Assembly: GCA_029934195.1 (NCBI GenBank)
Contig: JAOZMQ010000036.1
Coordinates: forward strand, 1-14,123
Direction of reading: 5' to 3'
Length of the DNA: 14,123 bases
DNA from: Candidatus Cloacimonadota bacterium
Lineage (GTDB): Bacteria > Cloacimonadota > Cloacimonadia > Cloacimonadales > JAOZMQ01
Positions 5,740-13,656 of the stretch are shown here, piece by piece (the first letter of the stretch is position 1; the number at the start of each line of letters is the position of its first letter). Both the position numbers and the translations under genes were made by a program. A model generated the notes under the pieces. The model was not told the origin of the DNA. It did no database searches and saw nothing but the letters and a program-made list of their open reading frames with translations.

Positions 5740-6654
5740 ATGAAAAAATATGCAATATTGGATATTGGTACAAATTCCATAAAATTCTTTCTTTTTTCAA
5801 TTGAAAATGGAAAATCTACAGCAATTATTGATACAAATAATATTTCCAGATTGGGTGAAGGATTGTTGAAAACTGGAATAATATCAAATGAGGCAATGGA
5901 TAGAAATCTTATTGCTCTATCAGAATTTATGGAAATTGCTAAAGAAAAAAATGTTCAAGAAATAACAGCGGTGGGGACAATGTGTTTACGAACAGCAAAA
6001 AATAGTGATGTCTTTCTTCAAAAGGTAGAAGAAAAATTAGGGCTAAAAATTAAAGTTATCCCTGGCGAAGAAGAGGCAAGACTTTCTTATTTGTCTGTTT
6101 TATCAACAATTGGAAATACTGATAAAGAAGTTGTTGTATTCGATACAGGAGGTGGAAGTACTGAATTTATATTTGGGAAAGGAACATCTCTAAATAACCG
6201 TATTAGCCTAAATCTCGGAGCAGTTCATCCTACAGAAGAATTTTTACTTTCTGATCCAGTTACAGAAGATGAATTAAAGAAAATGCAGGATTATATGATT
6301 AGATTTTTTAAAGAAAATATTACAAAAACAACAGCGGATTATTTAATTGGGATTGGAGGAACAGTAACAAGTATGGGTGCTGTTATGCATAAAATGGTAA
6401 AATATGATCCTTCATTAATTCAAGGTTCGATAATGTCTTTATCGGAAGTAAAAAACCAAATTAAATTGTACCAAAGAAAAACTATTGAAGAACGGAAAAG
6501 TATTCCCGGACTTCAACCGAAACGGGCAGACGTTATTTTATCCGGAGCAAGTATTATTGAATCTATAATGAAGATTTTTCAAATTAAATCTTTTATTATT
6601 AGTGATCGTGGTTTGAGACATGGTTTGATGTTTGACAAATATTTAAAAAATTGA
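5740..6654 (+). CDS. ppx: Exopolyphosphatase / pppGpp phosphohydrolase, short Ppx/GppA form
   Basis: 304 residues, a cytoplasmic sugar-kinase/Hsp70-actin-fold enzyme that releases phosphate from polyphosphate or the 5' phosphate of pppGpp. Visible motifs are the phosphate-1 loop AILDIGTNSIKFFLF (4-18), GTMCLRTAKN near 80, the catalytic-Glu region IPGEEEARLSYLSV (about 107-120), phosphate-2 VFDTGGGSTEF (about 132-142) and the nucleotide motif GIGGTVTSMGA (about 204-214). The end motif is SDRGLRHGLM. The protein has only the two N-terminal domains; E. coli Ppx has about 500 residues with C-terminal helical and HD-like domains. Short forms are common outside enterobacteria. AAGGA precedes the ATG. 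Position between the CYTH-like gene and DUF47/PiT favours the polyphosphatase role. Confidence 0.9.
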   Translation: MKKYAILDIGTNSIKFFLFSIENGKSTAIIDTNNISRLGEGLLKTGIISNEAMDRNLIALSEFMEIAKEKNVQEITAVGTMCLRTAKNSDVFLQKVEEKLGLKIKVIPGEEEARLSYLSVLSTIGNTDKEVVVFDTGGGSTEFIFGKGTSLNNRISLNLGAVHPTEEFLLSDPVTEDELKKMQDYMIRFFKENITKTTADYLIGIGGTVTSMGAVMHKMVKYDPSLIQGSIMSLSEVKNQIKLYQRKTIEERKSIPGLQPKRADVILSGASIIESIMKIFQIKSFIISDRGLRHGLMFDKYLKN

Positions 6655-6670
6655 TTTAAAGGAGTTAAAA

Positions 6671-7324
6671 ATGGCAAAATTTTTTAATAATAAATCCAAA
6701 CAATTGGAAGCTGATATTGATGGTTTTCTTGATCGGGTTACTACAGCCGGGCTGATCTTCAAAGAAGGGGTCAAAGCCTATATGAATGACAAAAAGGATA
6801 AATTTGAAAGATCTTATAGTGAGATTACAATTTTAGAGACAGAAGCAGACAATGTAAGGCGTGATATAAAACATAGACTTTATACTTATTTATTAATTCC
6901 TGAATCTCGTGGAGACGTTTTAGGACTTTTGGAGACTCTTGACGATATAGTCGATATTTGTGAAAAAGTCTTGGAACAATTTTCCATTGAAACTCCGCAG
7001 ATTCCTGATTTTCTAAAAAGCGATTTTATCGAGCTTGCTGAGCTTTCTTCCAAAACTGTAGATGAAGTAGTGAAAGCGGCGAGAGCATTTTTTAAAGAGA
7101 TTGCTTTGGTTAGCAATTATGTAAATAAAGTACATTTTTATGAGCATGAAGCAGATGCTGTAGAAGAACACTTAAAAAGAAGTGCATTTAAAAGTGATGA
7201 AATAAAACTTTTCAGCCATAAAGTTCATCTGAGATATTTTGCAGAAAAAATTGCCGGAGTATCGGACGTTGCTGAATCTGTTGCAGAAAGGTTATCTATT
7301 TATGCTATTAAACGACAAATATAA
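6671..7324 (+). CDS. DUF47 / PhoU-like accessory protein of the PiT transporter
   Basis: 217 residues, all-helical and soluble, with two related halves as in PhoU. Each half carries a PhoU-type acidic motif (ETEADNVRRDI near 57-67, EHEADAVEEHL near 158-168), the residues that bind metal clusters in PhoU-like proteins. Further acidic repeats are LLETLDDIVDICEKV and GVSDVAESVAERL. DUF47 genes next to pit are a well-known pair, and the product is thought to tune or gate PiT. Here pit starts 22 bases downstream. GGAG lies 8 bases before the ATG. Confidence in the family is high; the regulatory mechanism is inferred. Confidence 0.9.
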   Translation: MAKFFNNKSKQLEADIDGFLDRVTTAGLIFKEGVKAYMNDKKDKFERSYSEITILETEADNVRRDIKHRLYTYLLIPESRGDVLGLLETLDDIVDICEKVLEQFSIETPQIPDFLKSDFIELAELSSKTVDEVVKAARAFFKEIALVSNYVNKVHFYEHEADAVEEHLKRSAFKSDEIKLFSHKVHLRYFAEKIAGVSDVAESVAERLSIYAIKRQI

Positions 7325-7346
7325 GGTGCTTTGTGGAGAATAATTT

Positions 7347-8396
7347 ATGCTAACTATTATTTTTTTCTTATCAAGTGGATTATTTTTAGGGTGGTCACTT
7401 GGAGCTAATGATGCTGCAAATATTTTTGGAACAGCTGTCGGAACAAAGATGATAAAATTTAAAACAGCTGCTGTAATTTGTAGTGTCTTTATAATTATTG
7501 GAGCTATCATAAGTGGTGCTGGAGCATCTCATACTCTTGGTAAACTTGGAGCTGTAAATGAACTTGCAGGTGCTTTTATTGTTGCTCTATCTGCAGCTGT
7601 AACTGTAATGTGGATGACAAAAGCAGGGTTACCTGTTTCCACTTCACAAGCAATTGTAGGAGCAATAATTGGTTGGAATTTCTTTGCAAAAACTCCTACA
7701 AGTATGAGCTCACTAACTAAAATTGTAGGGACTTGGATCTTTTCTCCCATTCTATCAGCAATATTTGCTTTCTTACTGTTTTTCCTTACTAAAAAAATTG
7801 TTGAAGGGACCAAAATACATCTCTTAAAATTAGATACTTATACACGAATTGGATTAATCCTCGTTGGAGCATTTGGTTCATACAGTTTAGGAGCCAATAA
7901 TATTGGTAATGTAATGGGAGTTTTCATTAATTCTTCACCATTCAAAGATATTACTATCGCAGGATTGTTACAACTTTCATCTATTCAGCAACTCTTTTTA
8001 TTGGGTGGAATTGCAATTGCCTTTGGAGTCTTTACTTATTCCAAAAAAGTAATGATGACAGTTGGATCCGGTATTTTTAAACTTTCTCCGGTAACCGCCT
8101 TAGTTGTTGTTTTGGCAAGCTCCATAACCTTATTTTTATTTGCTTCACAAGGATTGCATAATTTTTTGACTTCATACCACTTACCTGCATTTCCGTTAGT
8201 TCCGGTTTCATCTTCGCAAGCTGTTGTTGGATCAGTAATGGGAATTAGTTTGGCTAAAGGTGGTGGAAATCTTAATTATAAAAAACTCGGGCAAATTAGT
8301 TTAGGTTGGGTAGCAACGCCTTTGGCATCTTCCATAATGGCTTATGTCGGACTCTTTTTTATGCAGAATGTTTTTATGCAGAATGTATTCAAATAA
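7347..8396 (+). CDS. pit: Inorganic phosphate transporter, PiT family
   Basis: 349 residues, a polytopic inner-membrane symporter importing phosphate (as metal-phosphate with H+ or Na+). The duplicated PiT signatures are clear: GANDAANIFGTAVG (about 20-33) and GANNIGNVMGVF (about 180-191), each followed by its PVSTSQAIVGAIIGW or PVSSSQAVVGSVMG partner motif (about 95 and 287). The hydrophobic pattern fits about ten membrane segments. It lacks the long central loop of E. coli PitA, hence the shorter length. The last residues contain a duplicated MQNVF, from a 15-bp tandem repeat at 8361-8390. The stop codon overlaps the ribosome binding site of the next gene, so the two are probably translationally coupled. 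Whether it can also carry sulfate or arsenate is not readable. Confidence 0.93.
   Translation: MLTIIFFLSSGLFLGWSLGANDAANIFGTAVGTKMIKFKTAAVICSVFIIIGAIISGAGASHTLGKLGAVNELAGAFIVALSAAVTVMWMTKAGLPVSTSQAIVGAIIGWNFFAKTPTSMSSLTKIVGTWIFSPILSAIFAFLLFFLTKKIVEGTKIHLLKLDTYTRIGLILVGAFGSYSLGANNIGNVMGVFINSSPFKDITIAGLLQLSSIQQLFLLGGIAIAFGVFTYSKKVMMTVGSGIFKLSPVTALVVVLASSITLFLFASQGLHNFLTSYHLPAFPLVPVSSSQAVVGSVMGISLAKGGGNLNYKKLGQISLGWVATPLASSIMAYVGLFFMQNVFMQNVFK
8361..8390 (+). repeat. 15-bp tandem duplication at the 3' end of pit
   Basis: ATGCAGAATGTTTTT (8361-8375) is followed directly by ATGCAGAATGTATTC (8376-8390), 13 of 15 identical and in frame. It repeats the peptide MQNVF just before the stop codon. Confidence 0.8.
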
Positions 8397-8400
8397 AGGA
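8395..8400 (+). promoter_or_regulatory. Ribosome binding site overlapping the pit stop codon
   Basis: AAAGGA begins within the TAA stop of pit and lies 6 bases before the ATG at 8407. It decides that start over an in-frame ATG at 8344 inside pit. Confidence 0.7.
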
Positions 8401-8406
8401 AAATTT

Positions 8407-9927
8407 ATGAGAAAAATACTAATTATTTTTTTGTTTAGTCTTATTCTTTTTACTTCTTGTAAGCAATCAAATGAGAAAATAACATTTCCTCAAAAGCCAA
8501 TAACAATTATAGTTTATACTGGTCCTGGTGGATTGATTGATATTACTGCACGAAAATTTGCTGATATTGCATCCAAATATTCAGAAGCTACTTTTGTAGT
8601 AGAGAATAAACCCGGTTCAGGTGGAATTGTGGCAATGAAAAGATTGCTTCAATTACCGGCTGACGGTTATACTATTTTCGCTTGTACAAAATCCAATATT
8701 TCTAAAATAGTTTCTTCGGGTGGGGAAGCTTATATCGAAGGTATTGATTGGGCTGCAATGATGATGGCAGATCCTGAATGTGTTATAACTCATAAAAAAC
8801 AGAAAGTCAATACTTGGGAAGATATTGTTTTAGATGCAAAATCCAAAGATGGAAATCAGCTCTGGTTGGGTCCGGCAAATGGTGGATTAGACCATGTTAC
8901 TGCTCTCAAAATTTGGGATCAAGCTGGAATTAAAGCAAAGTGGATTCCTTTTAAAAGTGGCGGGAAAGCAAGAGCTGCATTGTTGGGAGAACAAGGTGTA
9001 GCTTATGTTGGGAATCCCCGTGAAGTTCTCGGAAATGATGATTTACAAATTGCTGCTATTTCCGGTTCTAAAAGATTACCACAATTCCCTAATGTCCCAA
9101 CATTTAATGAATTAGGAATTTCTAATTTAGATAATGAATTTATGTGGCGTGGGTTTGTACTAAAAAAAGGAACTTCTCCTGAAATTGGGAAGTGGTTTGA
9201 TGAACTATTTTCTAATGTAAATAATGATCCTGAATGGCGAGAATATTGGGAACGCGGTGGAATTGATGTTATCTACAAAAATTCCGATGAGTTTACAAAA
9301 ATAGTACATTCCGATAAAGAACAATTCACACATTACCTTCAAAAAATTGGTATCATAAATACAGAAGCTACTAATTTATTGGCAAAATTAGCCAGCGGAA
9401 AAGCATTGAATTTTCTTGTTTTTTTCTCAGTAATTATTTTTCTGATTATTGGTTTTGTTGTCAAACGTTCATCAAGAAAAAAATATCTTGGTAGGATAAT
9501 GCTTCCGATATTTTTTATAATGCTTTCAATGATATTTTTTGTCATTTCTTATTCATTTCCGAGTAATGAGAAAGTTGGACCTTCTGTCATTCCACGACTT
9601 TGGATTTTTATCTTAATCCCTCTGAATATATTTCTTCTAATTGATATTCTAAGACAAAATAAAGAAATTGAAAATATTGGAGAGAATAAGAATATTGTGT
9701 TTGGATTTATTGCTTTATTGATACTATATTTAATCAGTATTTTCTATCTTGGATATTTCATAAGTACTTTTGTTTTTCTATTTGTAGGAATTTATATCTT
9801 GGGTTATCGTAAATATCTAACAATATTGTTAATTTCACTCGGATGGTTATTGTTCTCATATCTGATTTTTTATAAGTTACTTTATGTTCCACTTCCGGTA
9901 GGAAAATTAATTGAAATGATGTTTTAG
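8407..9927 (+). CDS. Fused TctC-TctB: lipid-anchored substrate-binding protein plus small TTT membrane subunit
   Basis: 506 residues combining two subunits of a tripartite tricarboxylate transporter (TTT). A lipoprotein signal ends in FTSC (Cys18). Residues about 28-325 are a TctC/Bug-type periplasmic binding domain: FPQKPITIIVYTGPGGLIDITAR, VENKPGSGG, PADGYTI, then AAISGSKRLPQFPNVPTFNELG. Residues about 333-352 form a membrane segment followed by KRSSRKK, then a TctB domain with FPSNEKVGPSVIPRLW, YLGYFISTFVFL and the terminal FYKLLYVPLPVG. The two parts are usually separate genes; here they share one frame with no internal start-site signal. The extra membrane segment would let the binding domain lie in the periplasm while TctB keeps its usual orientation. 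tctA follows 43 bases on. The substrate is not deducible: Bug proteins bind carboxylates and other small anions. Confidence 0.85.
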   Translation: MRKILIIFLFSLILFTSCKQSNEKITFPQKPITIIVYTGPGGLIDITARKFADIASKYSEATFVVENKPGSGGIVAMKRLLQLPADGYTIFACTKSNISKIVSSGGEAYIEGIDWAAMMMADPECVITHKKQKVNTWEDIVLDAKSKDGNQLWLGPANGGLDHVTALKIWDQAGIKAKWIPFKSGGKARAALLGEQGVAYVGNPREVLGNDDLQIAAISGSKRLPQFPNVPTFNELGISNLDNEFMWRGFVLKKGTSPEIGKWFDELFSNVNNDPEWREYWERGGIDVIYKNSDEFTKIVHSDKEQFTHYLQKIGIINTEATNLLAKLASGKALNFLVFFSVIIFLIIGFVVKRSSRKKYLGRIMLPIFFIMLSMIFFVISYSFPSNEKVGPSVIPRLWIFILIPLNIFLLIDILRQNKEIENIGENKNIVFGFIALLILYLISIFYLGYFISTFVFLFVGIYILGYRKYLTILLISLGWLLFSYLIFYKLLYVPLPVGKLIEMMF

Positions 9928-9970
9928 AAAAGATGAAATCTCCGGTATTATCCGGTTTAGGAGAAAATAA

Positions 9971-11473
9971 ATGGAAATATTAACAAATATGGCTCAAGGA
10001 TTTGAGTTTGTATTGGGGTGGCAACCAATATTATATATTGTTTTAGGTGTTATTATGGGAATTCTTGCAGGTGCTATGCCCGGGCTTTCTCCTTCTATGG
10101 GAGTGGCATTATTAGTTCCTTTCACTTATGCAATGTCTCCAACTCTGGCATTGATATTACTTGTTTCAATTTATATTGCTGCAAATTATGGAGGTTCAAT
10201 TACTGCTGTTACTATTAATGCCCCCGGAACTCCATCAGCAGTAGTAACTTCTTTCGATGGTTATCCACTTACGAAACAAAATAAGCCCGGAATGGGATTG
10301 GGAGTTTCTCTAATTTCTTCTACAATCGGTGGTTTTATTGGAACAATTATTCTCATTTTGTTTAGTGTCCAATTAGCAAAAGTTGCTGTTAAATTCCATC
10401 CTGCTGAGTATTTTGCTCTCTCAATTTTTGGCTTAACAACTGTAGCGACACTTGGTGGGAAAAATTGGGTCAAGGCATTTATTGCTGCAATGTTTGGATT
10501 ATTGATTAATACTGTTGGAATTGATCCTATTTCTGGTGTTAGCCGATTTACTTTTGGTTCAGTAAATCTTTACGATGGATTTTCTTTGATACCGGCTTTG
10601 ATTGGACTTTTTGCTTTAAGCGAAGTTTTTAAACAAATTGATGAGCAGAATTTCAAAACAAAAAAAATTGCCTTAGAGAAAACAAAATGGCCTACAATAA
10701 TGGATTATTGGAAATTGAAAATTACAATTATCAGATCTTCTGTTTTGGGAACTCTTATTGGTATTTTCCCTGGAGCAGGGGCAACAATTGCTTCATTTAT
10801 TTCTTATGATATTGCCAAAAGAACAAGTAAAGAACCAGAAAAATTTGGAAATGGAAGTTTGGAAGGAGTGGCAGCAGCTGAAGCTGCAAATAGCAGTTCA
10901 GTAGGTGGAGCATTAGTTCCGCTTCTTACACTTGGAATTCCCGGAAGTGCTTCTACAGCAGTTTTGATTGGAGCTCTTATGATTCACGATCTTACTCCGG
11001 GACCACAATTATTTAATAATAATCCGGAAATTATTTATGGATTATTTGCCAGCTTGCTGATTGCCAATATTGTAATGTTAGTTCTTGGATTATTTGGCAG
11101 TAAATTATGGGTAAAAGTTACCGCTGTTCCTAAAAAGATTCTTTATCCAATGATTTTTACTATTTCAATAATCGGTAGTTTTGCAGTAAGATATTCCTTT
11201 TTTGATATTGCTGCTTGTTTAGGATTTGGTGTTTTTGGATGGATATTGAGAAGAAATAATTATCCAGTCGCTCCAATTGTTTTGGGAATTGTTTTAGGAA
11301 ATATTGCAGAGACAAATTTTCGTAGGGCAGTAATGATGGGAGATTACACTATCTTTTTCACTCGTCCGGTAAGTTTGGTCCTTTTGATATTGGCGCTTGT
11401 CTCTTTTGGATGGCCTATTTTGAGAAATAAAATATATAATCGAAAAGATATAGCAAAATTAAAAAGTAGATAA
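9971..11473 (+). CDS. tctA: TctA, large membrane subunit of a tripartite tricarboxylate transporter
   Basis: 500 residues, the usual TctA length, with about a dozen membrane segments in two repeated halves. Signature stretches are GAMPGLSPSMGVALLVPFTY (about 33-52), NYGGSITAVTINAPGTPSAV, FDGYPLTKQNKPGMGLG, GIFPGAGATIASFISYDIAK (about 264-283), GVAAAEAANSSSVGGALVPL and TLGIPGSASTAVLIGALMIH. It is the conducting subunit, driven by an ion gradient, and works with the fused TctC-TctB product encoded just upstream. Family members carry citrate, other carboxylates and related small molecules. AGGAG lies 9 bases before the ATG. The stop codon sits inside a 10-bp hairpin that separates this gene from the porin. 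Confidence 0.95.
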   Translation: MEILTNMAQGFEFVLGWQPILYIVLGVIMGILAGAMPGLSPSMGVALLVPFTYAMSPTLALILLVSIYIAANYGGSITAVTINAPGTPSAVVTSFDGYPLTKQNKPGMGLGVSLISSTIGGFIGTIILILFSVQLAKVAVKFHPAEYFALSIFGLTTVATLGGKNWVKAFIAAMFGLLINTVGIDPISGVSRFTFGSVNLYDGFSLIPALIGLFALSEVFKQIDEQNFKTKKIALEKTKWPTIMDYWKLKITIIRSSVLGTLIGIFPGAGATIASFISYDIAKRTSKEPEKFGNGSLEGVAAAEAANSSSVGGALVPLLTLGIPGSASTAVLIGALMIHDLTPGPQLFNNNPEIIYGLFASLLIANIVMLVLGLFGSKLWVKVTAVPKKILYPMIFTISIIGSFAVRYSFFDIAACLGFGVFGWILRRNNYPVAPIVLGIVLGNIAETNFRRAVMMGDYTIFFTRPVSLVLLILALVSFGWPILRNKIYNRKDIAKLKSR

Positions 11474-11496
11474 TGAGATTTAAATACTCATTATCT
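11468..11496. other. Perfect 10-bp hairpin between tctA and the porin gene
   Basis: AGATAATGAG (11468-11477) and CTCATTATCT (11487-11496) pair perfectly around a 9-base AT-only loop. The left arm contains the tctA stop codon. No T-run follows, so it is more likely an mRNA-processing or stabilising element, or an operator, than a terminator. It lies about 25 bases before the porin ATG. Confidence 0.6.
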
Positions 11497-11521
11497 CTTA
11501 AAAATAAAAAATGGAGGAAAA

Positions 11522-12715
11522 ATGAAGAAACTTATTATTATAATACTTGCTGTTTTTTGTGTAAGTATTTTGTTTGCAGAAACATCTAATGGAGAAACAG
11601 CTTGGGAAAATGGATTTTTGAGATGGAAATCTAATGATGGAAATTTCCAAACTCGCCTTGATGTTCGAATGTATATGGATTTTGCTCATTTTCTAAATAA
11701 TGAAAATGATTACCGAAATGGAACAATGCTCCGCAGAGGTAGATTTGCAGTAAAAACAAAATTCTGGGAATTATGGGAAGCTGAATATGACATGGATATT
11801 GCTGATAATGCTGTAGAAGTTAAAGATATGTGGTTCAGTTATCATGGAATCAATAATGGTTTTATCAAAGCCGGTCATTTTAAAATTCCATTCAGTTTAA
11901 ACGAATTAACGAGCTCAAGATTATTAACTTTTATGGAAAGAGCTTATCCAAATGTCTTTCCTCCAGGAAGAAGAGCTGCATTAGGTTTTACAAAATGGGG
12001 AAAACTCTGGCATGTTTCTACAGCTATTTATGGACAAGAATTTGCCGATAAAGAGTCATCAAGACTTGATGAAAGTACTGGCTTTGCAGGTCGATTTGTT
12101 TTGGCACCAAAATTTGGAGAAGATTTATTGTTTCATTTTGGTATTGCAGGAGCTTATCAAACTCCAGATGACGATAGTGAGTTAATTGAATACAAAATTG
12201 AACCGGAAGCAAAAATGGGCGATACTGAAATTCTTAGTACAGAAATAACCGGTGTTGAAACAATTAATTTGTCCGGATTAGAAGGAGCTATTAAATTTAA
12301 GAACTTCTGTTTTCAAAGTGAGTTTATTCAATCAAATTTAATTCGCAAAGATAATTATAAAGATGTTTCTTTAAATGGCTTTTATTCTTATTTGAGTTGG
12401 ATTATTTCAGGAGAAGAACGTCCTTACAATATTAATGAAGGTGAGTTTGGTCAAATTAAGCCTCAAAGTAAGAAAGGTGCTTTAGAGCTTGCTGTTCGTT
12501 ATAGTTATTTAGATTTAACAGACGAAGATGCTGATATTTGGGGTGGAATGGCAAATAATGTTGTAATTGCATTAAATTGGTATGCGAACCCAAATTTACG
12601 TATTATGATGAATTATAATATTGTAGATAATTCTGAACATGCTGATATGGATGGATCTTTAATCGGAAATGATGATTTCAATATTTTCCAAATGAGAGCA
12701 ATAGTTAATTTCTAA
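11522..12715 (+). CDS. Phosphate-selective-type porin (OprO/OprP family)
   Basis: 397 residues. A signal peptide ends in ILFA (cleavage after residue 19), followed by a beta-barrel with alternating strands and a terminal phenylalanine (MRAIVNF), the usual outer-membrane insertion signal. Family features include FQTRLDVRMYMDFAHF, TMLRRGRFAVKTKFWELWEAEYDMDIAD, VKDMWFSYHGINNGFIKAGHFKIPFSLNELTSS, FMERAYP and a C-terminal block GALELAVRYSYLDL with NVVIALNWYANPNLRIMMNYN. OprP in Pseudomonas is a phosphate channel, but most relatives are uncharacterised and some pass other anions, so specificity is inferred. Its place after PiT and TTT genes suits the outer-membrane entry step for their substrates. 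GGAGG lies 5 bases before the ATG. A hairpin upstream may set its own expression level. Confidence 0.88.
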   Translation: MKKLIIIILAVFCVSILFAETSNGETAWENGFLRWKSNDGNFQTRLDVRMYMDFAHFLNNENDYRNGTMLRRGRFAVKTKFWELWEAEYDMDIADNAVEVKDMWFSYHGINNGFIKAGHFKIPFSLNELTSSRLLTFMERAYPNVFPPGRRAALGFTKWGKLWHVSTAIYGQEFADKESSRLDESTGFAGRFVLAPKFGEDLLFHFGIAGAYQTPDDDSELIEYKIEPEAKMGDTEILSTEITGVETINLSGLEGAIKFKNFCFQSEFIQSNLIRKDNYKDVSLNGFYSYLSWIISGEERPYNINEGEFGQIKPQSKKGALELAVRYSYLDLTDEDADIWGGMANNVVIALNWYANPNLRIMMNYNIVDNSEHADMDGSLIGNDDFNIFQMRAIVNF

Positions 12716-12727
12716 AAGGAGAAATTT

Positions 12728-13555
12728 ATGAAAAGATTTTTTTATGTACTCATCGTGTTTGCTTTAATAGTTGTAGGTTGCAGTCTTGACGAAACCTCAC
12801 CAGATATAAATATTGCTCCTGTAATTTCAGATGTAATAATTTCGCCGGATTCTATTTGTGCAATAGATATTATTAAAATTTCAGCTGTAATTAAGGATGA
12901 TGGAAGTATTTCAGAGGTTGTTTTACATTATGGTATAAACGTAAATGATTCCACAAAAAAAATGATCTTAGAAACAGGAATAGAAAATTCTTATTCTGTT
13001 GAAATTGGTCCATTTGCAGATAGCACAACAATAAATTATCAAATTATTGCTATGGATAATAGTGGTAAAGAAAAAATTTATAATTCTTCTTTTACAATAG
13101 GTGTTGCTCAACAGGAAGAATCTCTTTTATTGATTAATGAATTTATGAGTCATAATGATGCTGCGTATGCCGGAGAATTTGATGATTATCCTGATTGGAT
13201 AGAAATCTATAATGCAGGAACAATAGCTGTTGACATCGGTGGATGGTATTTAACTGATGACCTTGAAGATTTGACTCAATCATTAATCCCTTCAACTGAA
13301 CCGGAAACAACAACGATTCAACCAGGTGGCTATCTTATTTTAATAGCAAATTCACAGGCAAACCAGGGTATTTTGCAATTGAGCTTTAAATTAGGAGATG
13401 ATGAAGATTTTGCTCTTGTCGATCCCGATGGAACTACTATTATTGATCAACATAATACCGGTAGTTTAGCTGATGATGTTTCTGAAGGTCGAATTCCAGA
13501 TGGTAGCAATAATTGGGGTATTTTAGACCCTTCAACTCCAGGTGGTCCCAATTAA
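12728..13555 (+). CDS. Lipoprotein with an Ig-like domain and a C-terminal lamin-tail domain
   Basis: 275 residues, beginning 12 bases after the porin stop with AAGGAG as ribosome binding site. A lipoprotein signal ends in VVGC (Cys18). Residues about 28-128 look like an Ig/FN3-type beta-sandwich (APVISDVIISPDSI, then VVLHYGINVN and TTINYQIIAMDNSG). Residues about 134-275 are a lamin-tail domain: LLLINEFMSHND, DDYPDWIEIYNAGTIAVDIGGWYLTDD, TIQPGGYLILIAN and EGRIPDGSNNWG. It stops right after the LTD, with no catalytic domain and no sorting tail. It is probably surface- or periplasm-anchored by lipid. The LTD is very close to that of the next gene, so the two are tandem paralogues. The role is unknown. 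It may be co-transcribed with the porin. Confidence 0.85.
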   Translation: MKRFFYVLIVFALIVVGCSLDETSPDINIAPVISDVIISPDSICAIDIIKISAVIKDDGSISEVVLHYGINVNDSTKKMILETGIENSYSVEIGPFADSTTINYQIIAMDNSGKEKIYNSSFTIGVAQQEESLLLINEFMSHNDAAYAGEFDDYPDWIEIYNAGTIAVDIGGWYLTDDLEDLTQSLIPSTEPETTTIQPGGYLILIANSQANQGILQLSFKLGDDEDFALVDPDGTTIIDQHNTGSLADDVSEGRIPDGSNNWGILDPSTPGGPN

Positions 13556-13576
13556 TAAAAAAAGTAAAGAAAAAAC

Positions 13577-13605
13577 TTGAAACAACTAAGTCGCTTTGTT
13601 ACAGT
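13577..13605 (+). promoter_or_regulatory. Candidate promoter of the last LTD gene
   Basis: TTGAAA (13577-13582), a 17-base spacer and TACAGT (13600-13605), with TG one base before the -10 (extended -10). It lies 51 bases before the ATG at 13657, in the largest gap (101 bases) since the start of the operon. Confidence 0.45.
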
Positions 13606-13619
13606 TACTAAATGTTTCA
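13578..13619. other. Nested inverted repeats before the last LTD gene
   Basis: TGAAACA (13578-13584) is complementary to TGTTTCA (13613-13619). Inside lies AACTAAG/CTTTGTT (13584-13590 with 13594-13600, one mismatch) around TCG. They overlap the promoter candidate, so they may be an operator or a leader structure. No terminator T-run is present. Confidence 0.35.
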
Positions 13620-13656
13620 TTGAAAAATAACAACAACAAAACAGAAGGAGAAAAAA

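Noticed and set aside
8344..8406. Upstream ATG giving the TctC-TctB protein 21 more residues
   Set aside because: It lies inside pit, has no ribosome binding site and would bury the lipoprotein signal; the ATG at 8407 has AAAGGA.
11522..12715. Calling the porin a proven phosphate channel
   Set aside because: Family membership alone does not set specificity, and the arginine/lysine ladder of OprP cannot be checked without a structure.
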